Part shown: in pieces, positions 33,277 to 37,570 of the stretch
Layout of the letters: each line of letters begins with the position of its first letter
How positions within the stretch are numbered: position 1 is the stretch's first letter
The notes under the pieces: generated by a model
What the model was told of the DNA's origin: nothing
The model's input: only the letters and a program-made list of their open reading frames with translations
The model's database searches: none
Assembly (NCBI RefSeq): GCF_946479975.1
Contig: NZ_CAMLIX010000020.1
Span: 1 to 37,570 of the forward strand
DNA from: an uncultured Flavobacterium sp.
GTDB lineage: Bacteria > Bacteroidota > Bacteroidia > Flavobacteriales > Flavobacteriaceae
Direction of reading: 5' to 3'
Length of the DNA: 37,570 bases
Translations under genes and position numbers: made by a program

Positions 33277-33307
33277 ATTGACGCCTTTGTATCTTTTTTT
33301 ACTTTTG
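33277..33307 (+). promoter_or_regulatory. Bacteroidota-type promoter of the leuC operon
   Basis: ATTG at 33277-33280, a 19-base spacer and TACTTTTG at 33300-33307 match the -33/-7 consensus with ideal spacing. Transcription would begin near 33313, about 8 bases before the leader ORF ATG at 33321 and about 60 before leuC. Confidence 0.75.
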
Positions 33308-33320
33308 TTTTGCTATTATA

Positions 33321-33377
33321 ATGAACAGGAATATTGCTGTGGTTATAGAAATTACAATTAAAAAAAATAAAAAATGA
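33321..33377 (+). CDS. Ile/Val-rich leader peptide overlapping the leuC start
   Basis: An 18-codon frame encodes [18 protein letters not shown] and stops at TGA 33375-33377, which overlaps the leuC ATG at 33374 as ATGA. Six of nine residues from position 5 to 13 are Ile or Val (I5, V7, V8, I9, I11, I13) and none is Leu. It begins a few bases after the predicted transcription start. The content and place suggest a leader peptide that lets Ile/Val supply control leuC translation by coupling at the ATGA overlap; no intrinsic terminator lies between promoter and leuC, so classical attenuation is not supported. Chance in AT-rich DNA cannot be excluded. Confidence 0.55.
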   Translation: MNRNIAVVIEITIKKNKK

Positions 33378-34768
33378 GTAAGACATTATTTGACAAAGTA
33401 TGGGATTCACATGTTGTGCGTAAAATTGAAGATGGGCCAGATGTGTTTTTTATTGACCGCCATTTCATTCATGAAGTTACAAGTCCTGTTGCTTTTTTAG
33501 GATTAAAATCAAGAGGCGTTAACGTTTTATACCCAGAACGTACTTTTGCAACTGCAGATCACAATACACCAACCATAAACCAACATTTACCAGTAGAAGA
33601 TGCTTTATCTGCAAATCAGTTAAAAGCACTTGAAGACAATGCAAACGAATACGGAATTTCGCACTGGGGATTAGGTCACCAAAAAAATGGAATTGTACAC
33701 GTAGTTGGCCCTGAAAACGGAATTACTTTGCCTGGTGCTACTATTGTATGTGGAGATTCACATACGTCTACTCACGGTGCTTTTGGAGCGATTGCTTTTG
33801 GTATCGGAACATCTGAGGTTGAAATGGTGCTTTCTACGCAATGTATTATGCAGCCAAAACCAAAGAAAATGCGTATTAACGTAAATGGTAAATTGAGTAA
33901 AGGTGTTGGTCCAAAAGACGTTGCACTTTATATTATTGCTCAATTGACTACTTCTGGAGGAACGGGTTATTTTGCTGAATACGCTGGTGATGTTTTTGAA
34001 AACATGACTATGGAAGGTCGTATGACAGTTTGTAACTTAAGTATCGAAATGGGTGCTCGTGGAGGAATGATTGCTCCTGACCAAACTACTTTTGATTTCC
34101 TTGAAGGAAGATTATACGCTCCAAAAGGAGAAGCTTGGACTAAAGCTGTTGAATATTGGAAAACACTTAAAACCGATGCCGATGCTGTTTTTGATGCTGA
34201 GTTAAACATCAAAGCAGAAGACATTGAACCAATGATTACTTATGGTACTAATCCAGGTATGGGAATTGGTATCACCAAACATATTCCGAACGCTAAAGAA
34301 GTTGAAGGCGGTGAGGAAACGTACAAAAAATCTTTGGCTTACATGGGCTTCAATGAAGACGATGTAATGATTGGAAAACAAATCGATTACGTTTTCTTAG
34401 GAAGTTGTACCAATGGTCGTATTGAAGATTTTAGAGCTTTCGCTGAAATTGTAAAAGGAAGAAAAAAAGCAGATAATGTTACCGCTTGGTTAGTTCCTGG
34501 ATCTCACGTTGTTGAAGCACAAATTAAAGAAGAAGGAATTTTAGATATTTTGACAGAAGCTGGTTTCGTTTTACGTCAGCCTGGATGTTCTGCTTGTTTA
34601 GCTATGAACGATGACAAAGTTCCTGCTGGAAAATATGCAGTAAGTACTTCAAACAGAAACTTTGAAGGTCGTCAAGGTCCTGGTTCAAGAACTTTATTAG
34701 CAAGTCCAATTATGGCTGCTGCAGCTGCTGTTACAGGAAAACTAACAGATCCAAGGGAGCTTTTTTAA
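33374..34768 (+). CDS. leuC: 3-isopropylmalate/(R)-2-methylmalate dehydratase, large subunit
   Basis: The 464-residue protein is the aconitase-family large subunit that isomerises 2-isopropylmalate to 3-isopropylmalate with LeuD, and citramalate to 3-methylmalate in the isoleucine pathway. The three 4Fe-4S ligands are C345 ([11 protein letters not shown]), C405 and C408 ([11 protein letters not shown]). Other conserved motifs are [11 protein letters not shown] near the N-terminus, [20 protein letters not shown] and [20 protein letters not shown]. Length is normal. It is the first gene of a leuC-leuD-synthase-leuB operon and its start overlaps an Ile/Val-rich leader ORF. Confidence 0.97.
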   Translation: MSKTLFDKVWDSHVVRKIEDGPDVFFIDRHFIHEVTSPVAFLGLKSRGVNVLYPERTFATADHNTPTINQHLPVEDALSANQLKALEDNANEYGISHWGLGHQKNGIVHVVGPENGITLPGATIVCGDSHTSTHGAFGAIAFGIGTSEVEMVLSTQCIMQPKPKKMRINVNGKLSKGVGPKDVALYIIAQLTTSGGTGYFAEYAGDVFENMTMEGRMTVCNLSIEMGARGGMIAPDQTTFDFLEGRLYAPKGEAWTKAVEYWKTLKTDADAVFDAELNIKAEDIEPMITYGTNPGMGIGITKHIPNAKEVEGGEETYKKSLAYMGFNEDDVMIGKQIDYVFLGSCTNGRIEDFRAFAEIVKGRKKADNVTAWLVPGSHVVEAQIKEEGILDILTEAGFVLRQPGCSACLAMNDDKVPAGKYAVSTSNRNFEGRQGPGSRTLLASPIMAAAAAVTGKLTDPRELF

Positions 34769-34928
34769 TTTTAGATTGAAGATTTTAGATTTTAGATTGC
34801 TGATGTAATCGAATTCTAAATTTCTTCAAATAAAATTGACTAACAACATTATTAAAAACAAAATATTTTAGATGTTATGTTTTACGTTTTCAAAGGAAAT
34901 CTAAAATCTAAAATCTAAAATCTAAAAT
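34769..34928. repeat. TTTTAGATT-family inverted repeat
   Basis: The left arm (34769-34799) contains repeated TTTAGATT words. The right arm (34899-34928) is four tandem copies of the complementary word AATCTAAA. Together they form a long AT-rich stem around a roughly 100-base loop in the leuC-leuD gap. Confidence 0.7.
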
Positions 34929-34936
34929 TCCAAAAA

Positions 34937-35533
34937 ATGGCATACGATAAATTTAATATACTTACCAGCAGTGCAGTGCCACTGCCAATTGAGAACGTAG
35001 ATACAGATCAAATCATTCCGGCTCGTTTCTTAAAAGCTACAAAACGTGAAGGTTTTGGAGATAATCTTTTTAGAGACTGGAGATATAATGGAGACGATAC
35101 TCCAAAAGCAGATTTCGTTTTAAACAACCCAACTTATAGCGGAAAAATTTTGGTTGGAGGAAAAAACTTCGGTTCTGGATCTTCAAGAGAGCACGCTGCT
35201 TGGGCAGTTTACGATTACGGATTCCGTGCTGTTGTTTCTTCGTTCTTTGCTGATATCTTTAAAGGAAACTGTTTGAATATTGGTGTTTTGCCAGTGCAAA
35301 TCAGTCCAGAATTTTTAAAAAATATTTTTGAAGCTATCGAAGCTGACCCTAACACAGAATTAGAAATCAATCTTCCAAACCAAACTATTACTTTATTGTC
35401 AACTGGCGAGCAAGAATCTTTTGCGATCAACGGTTACAAAAAAAATAATATGATCAATGGTTTTGACGACATTGATTATTTACAAAATATTAAAGAAGAT
35501 ATTGTGGCTTTCGCCGATAAACTTCCTTACTAA
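34937..35533 (+). CDS. leuD: 3-isopropylmalate/(R)-2-methylmalate dehydratase, small subunit
   Basis: The 198-residue protein is the swivelling small subunit that pairs with LeuC. It has the conserved motifs [20 protein letters not shown] near the N-terminus, [37 protein letters not shown] in the centre, and the usual C-terminal strands. The length is typical of bacterial LeuD. It follows leuC by 168 bp, a gap occupied by a palindromic repeat, and a strong hairpin follows it. Confidence 0.97.
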   Translation: MAYDKFNILTSSAVPLPIENVDTDQIIPARFLKATKREGFGDNLFRDWRYNGDDTPKADFVLNNPTYSGKILVGGKNFGSGSSREHAAWAVYDYGFRAVVSSFFADIFKGNCLNIGVLPVQISPEFLKNIFEAIEADPNTELEINLPNQTITLLSTGEQESFAINGYKKNNMINGFDDIDYLQNIKEDIVAFADKLPY

Positions 35534-35554
35534 AAAATCAGGTTAAGTCCTTTG

Positions 35555-35590
35555 AGACCCGACAGGTTTTTGAAACTTGTCGGGTCTTTA
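35555..35590 (+). terminator. Intrinsic terminator-like hairpin after leuD
   Basis: AGACCCGACA at 35555-35564 pairs with TGTCGGGTCT at 35578-35587; extra pairs (GGTTT with AAACT) close most of the loop. A short T-run follows (TTTAT). It lies inside the presumed operon, so it may reduce rather than stop transcription into the synthase gene. Confidence 0.75.
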
Positions 35591-35631
35591 TAAGTTAAAC
35601 AAAAAAATTGAACGTGGATGAAACAAATTTG

Positions 35632-35711
35632 CTTTCGCAAAGACGCGGAAAAAATTGATTTTATTTTTTAGCTAAAGTAAAAATCTGCGTTAATCTGCGT
35701 CTTTGCGAAAG
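35632..35711. repeat. CTTTCGCAAAGACGC inverted repeat
   Basis: CTTTCGCAAAGACGCGGA at 35632-35649 pairs with GCGTCTTTGCGAAAG at 35697-35711. The right side also has the words ATCTGCGTTAATCTGCG, related to the CGCAGATT family. It sits between leuD and the synthase gene. Confidence 0.7.
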
Positions 35712-35769
35712 TGAATCCGTAAAATCAGCGTCAAATCACATTAGAATTCAGAATTATAGAATATCAATA

Positions 35770-37290
35770 ATGGAAAAAAGAAAAATTGAAATAATGGATA
35801 CGACACTTCGTGATGGTGAACAAACCTCGGGAGTATCATTTTCTGCTGCAGAAAAACTGACCATTGCACAATTGTTGTTGGAGGAATTAAATATTGATAG
35901 AATCGAAATTGCTTCGGCACGTGTGAGCGAAGGTGAATTTAATGCCGTTAAAGCCATTACTTCTTGGGCCGAATTAAAAGGCTACACCAATAGAATTGAA
36001 GTTCTGACTTTTGTTGACGGCGGAGTTTCAATTGACTGGATGAAAAGAGCTGGTGCCAAAGTGCAGAATTTGTTGACCAAAGGCTCAATGAATCACTTAA
36101 CGCATCAATTAAAAAAAACTCCAGAACAACATTTTTCAGAAATCGCTCAAATTATTGCTTCAGCAAAAGAAAACAACATTGAAACCAATGTTTATCTGGA
36201 AGACTGGAGCAACGGAATGCGAAATTCTCCCGATTATGTTTTTCAGTTTTTGGAGTTTTTATCGACGCAGCCTGTTAAAAGGGTTTTACTTCCTGATACT
36301 TTAGGTATTTTAATTCCGTCTTTGACTTTTGAATTTATTTCGAAAATAAAACAAAAATATCCACAAATCCACTTTGATTTCCATGCACATAATGACTACG
36401 ATTTGAGTGTTGCCAATGTTATGGAAGCCATAAAAGCTGGAATCGACGGACTTCACGTTACTGTGAACGGAATGGGAGAACGCGCCGGAAATGCACCACT
36501 TGAAAGTACGGTAGCCGTAATCAACGATTATTTACCGCAAGTAGATATAAATGTAAAAGAAACTTCTTTATACACCGTAAGTAAATTGGTGGAAACTTTT
36601 ACAGGTTACAGAATTCCAGCCAACAAACCAATTGTAGGCGATAACGTTTTTACGCAAACCGCCGGAATCCATGCCGATGGTGACAACAAAAACAATCTTT
36701 ATTTTAATGATCTTCTTCCAGAGCGTTTTGGAAGAAAAAGAAAATATGCACTTGGAAAAACGTCTGGAAAAGCCAATATCGAAAAAAATCTTCAGGAATT
36801 AGGTTTACAATTAAATCAGGAAGATTTGAAATTGGTTACCCAAAGAATTATCGAATTGGGCGACAAAAAAGAAACCGTAACAAAAGAAGATCTTCCATAC
36901 ATTATTTCTGATGTTTTGGACAGCCATACTTACGAAGAAAAAATAAAAATCGAGTCCTATATATTAGTTCACTCAAAAGGAATGCGTCCGTCGACTACTT
37001 TGTCTTTAAATCTTAATGGAGAAATCATCGAAGAAAATGCACAAGGAGACGGTCAGTTTGATGCTTTTATGAATGCTTTATCTAAAATTTACAAAAGCAA
37101 AAAACTAACACTTCCAAAATTGATTGACTATGCCGTGAGAATTCCGCCAGGAAGTAGTTCTGATGCGTTGTGCGAAACCATTATTACATGGACAAGCAAC
37201 GGAAAAGAATTCAAAACCCGCGGATTAGACTCAGACCAAACCGTTGCAGCGATAATTGCAACGCAGAAAATGCTTAATATAATTACTTAA
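35770..37290 (+). CDS. cimA: Alpha-isopropylmalate/citramalate synthase family; probably (R)-citramalate synthase
   Basis: The 506-residue protein has a TIM-barrel catalytic domain (DTTLRDGEQTSGVSFS, R14/D15; FHAHNDYDLSVANVMEAI with the metal-binding His pair) and a C-terminal regulatory domain (about 380-506). It would commonly be annotated 2-isopropylmalate synthase. However, it closely resembles Leptospira citramalate synthase as I remember it, for instance VYLEDWSNGMRNSPDYV, RVLLPDTLGIL and VFTQTAGIHADGD. It keeps L79, L102 and Y142, which correspond to the residues I recall as Leu81, Leu104 and Tyr144 selecting pyruvate. That would make citramalate, the first step from pyruvate to isoleucine, with LeuCD and LeuB as next enzymes. 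A true LeuA role is the alternative. Confidence 0.85.
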   Translation: MEKRKIEIMDTTLRDGEQTSGVSFSAAEKLTIAQLLLEELNIDRIEIASARVSEGEFNAVKAITSWAELKGYTNRIEVLTFVDGGVSIDWMKRAGAKVQNLLTKGSMNHLTHQLKKTPEQHFSEIAQIIASAKENNIETNVYLEDWSNGMRNSPDYVFQFLEFLSTQPVKRVLLPDTLGILIPSLTFEFISKIKQKYPQIHFDFHAHNDYDLSVANVMEAIKAGIDGLHVTVNGMGERAGNAPLESTVAVINDYLPQVDINVKETSLYTVSKLVETFTGYRIPANKPIVGDNVFTQTAGIHADGDNKNNLYFNDLLPERFGRKRKYALGKTSGKANIEKNLQELGLQLNQEDLKLVTQRIIELGDKKETVTKEDLPYIISDVLDSHTYEEKIKIESYILVHSKGMRPSTTLSLNLNGEIIEENAQGDGQFDAFMNALSKIYKSKKLTLPKLIDYAVRIPPGSSSDALCETIITWTSNGKEFKTRGLDSDQTVAAIIATQKMLNIIT

Positions 37291-37440
37291 GGTTCTAAGT
37301 TGCTAAGATTCTAAGGAACTAAGATTTTTCTTTAAACTTAGGATCTTAGCAACTCAAAACCTTAGACTTTTAAAATAAAAACTAAGGAAAAAAGGAAAAA
37401 ACCTTAGAAACTTAGAAACTTAGAACCTTAGAAACTTTTA
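37288..37440. repeat. CTTAG-family repeat cluster
   Basis: TAAGGTTCTAAGTTGCTAAG from 37288 pairs imperfectly with GGATCTTAGCAACTCAAAAC from 37331 (arm continuing to about 37354). A second part from about 37400 carries tandem 8-base words AACTTAGA/ACCTTAGA. The element occupies the whole synthase-leuB gap. Confidence 0.7.
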
Positions 37441-37451
37441 AAAAACAAAAA

Positions 37452-37570
37452 ATGAAATTTAACATAGCCCTTTTAGCCGGAGACGGAATCGGACCAGAAG
37501 TAATAAATGAAGCTGTAAAAGTATCTGATGCTATTGCAAAAAAATTCAATCACGAAATCACATGGACTCC
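37452..37570 (+). CDS. leuB: 3-isopropylmalate dehydrogenase, N-terminal part (gene runs off the window)
   Basis: Thirty-nine codons are visible. They begin MKFNIALLAGDGIGPEVINE, the characteristic N-terminus of isopropylmalate/isocitrate dehydrogenases with the conserved GDGIGPE motif. The enzyme oxidatively decarboxylates 3-isopropylmalate, and 3-methylmalate in the citramalate pathway. It completes the leuC-leuD-synthase-leuB order; the rest lies beyond the window. Confidence 0.93.
   Translation, partial: MKFNIALLAGDGIGPEVINEAVKVSDAIAKKFNHEITWT

Noticed and set aside
34899..34930. Tandem AATCTAAA words as a CRISPR or VNTR
   Set aside because: Units are 8 bases without spacers and pair with complementary words at 34769-34799, so they form one arm of an inverted repeat.

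Overview
The window looks like a chromosomal segment from a Flavobacterium-like member of the Bacteroidota. It is AT-rich, lacks clear Shine-Dalgarno sites, and has promoters of the Bacteroidota type (TTG, about 19 bases, TAnnTTTG). It carries lineage-typical fusions (MurF-alanine racemase; DnaQ-type exonuclease-DnaE), beta-barrel and TonB-dependent outer-membrane proteins, and many AT-rich palindromic intergenic repeats. I see no rRNA, tRNA, CRISPR array, prophage or intact insertion sequence. The identification rests on recognised protein families and motifs, not on a database search.

Layout. 1-600: the end of a membrane-protein gene and an alkyltransferase-like DNA-repair protein. 840-8545: an envelope-stress or efflux module. 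A histidine kinase and an NtrC-type sigma-54 activator run leftward; divergently, a HlyD-like adaptor, an ABC ATPase, a possible 23-residue membrane peptide and an FtsX/MacB-type permease run rightward. The divergent gap holds two matched inverted-repeat operators about 100 bp upstream of a good -24/-12 promoter, so the regulatory circuit can be read from the sequence. 8615-10213: an L,D-transpeptidase. 10695-12662: an iron-sulfur group (Mrp ATPase, NifU-like scaffold, 2Fe-2S ferredoxin). 12742-18800: a leftward block of asd, mscL and murF-alr, interspersed with two SUKH (SMI1/KNR4) proteins and one unknown protein that look like later arrivals. 19043-20347: two convergent envelope genes whose stop codons abut. 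20572-23294: a small Cys/His-rich membrane-anchored protein followed by a TonB-dependent receptor, probably for metal uptake. 23480-27988: a secreted prolyl oligopeptidase, a Gfo/Idh/MocA oxidoreductase and an outer-membrane barrel. 28167-32708: dnaE. 33321-37570: a branched-chain amino acid operon, leuC-leuD-synthase-leuB (leuB cut by the window end).

Most noteworthy. (1) The sigma-54 promoter with paired upstream operators at 3693-3809. (2) An 18-codon, Ile/Val-rich leader ORF whose stop codon overlaps the leuC start, behind a well-formed promoter. (3) The operon's synthase keeps the residues I recall as defining pyruvate specificity in Leptospira citramalate synthase, so the operon may make isoleucine from pyruvate, which fits an Ile-rich, Leu-free leader. 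(4) Palindromic intergenic repeats of several families, with one family (CGCAGATTT) found inside two different other families, as if it moves as a unit. (5) A duplicated terminator of about 65 bp flanking one SUKH gene.

All functions are inferred from sequence motifs by eye. Coordinates of short sites were read directly from the sequence; no folding, profile or database search was run.
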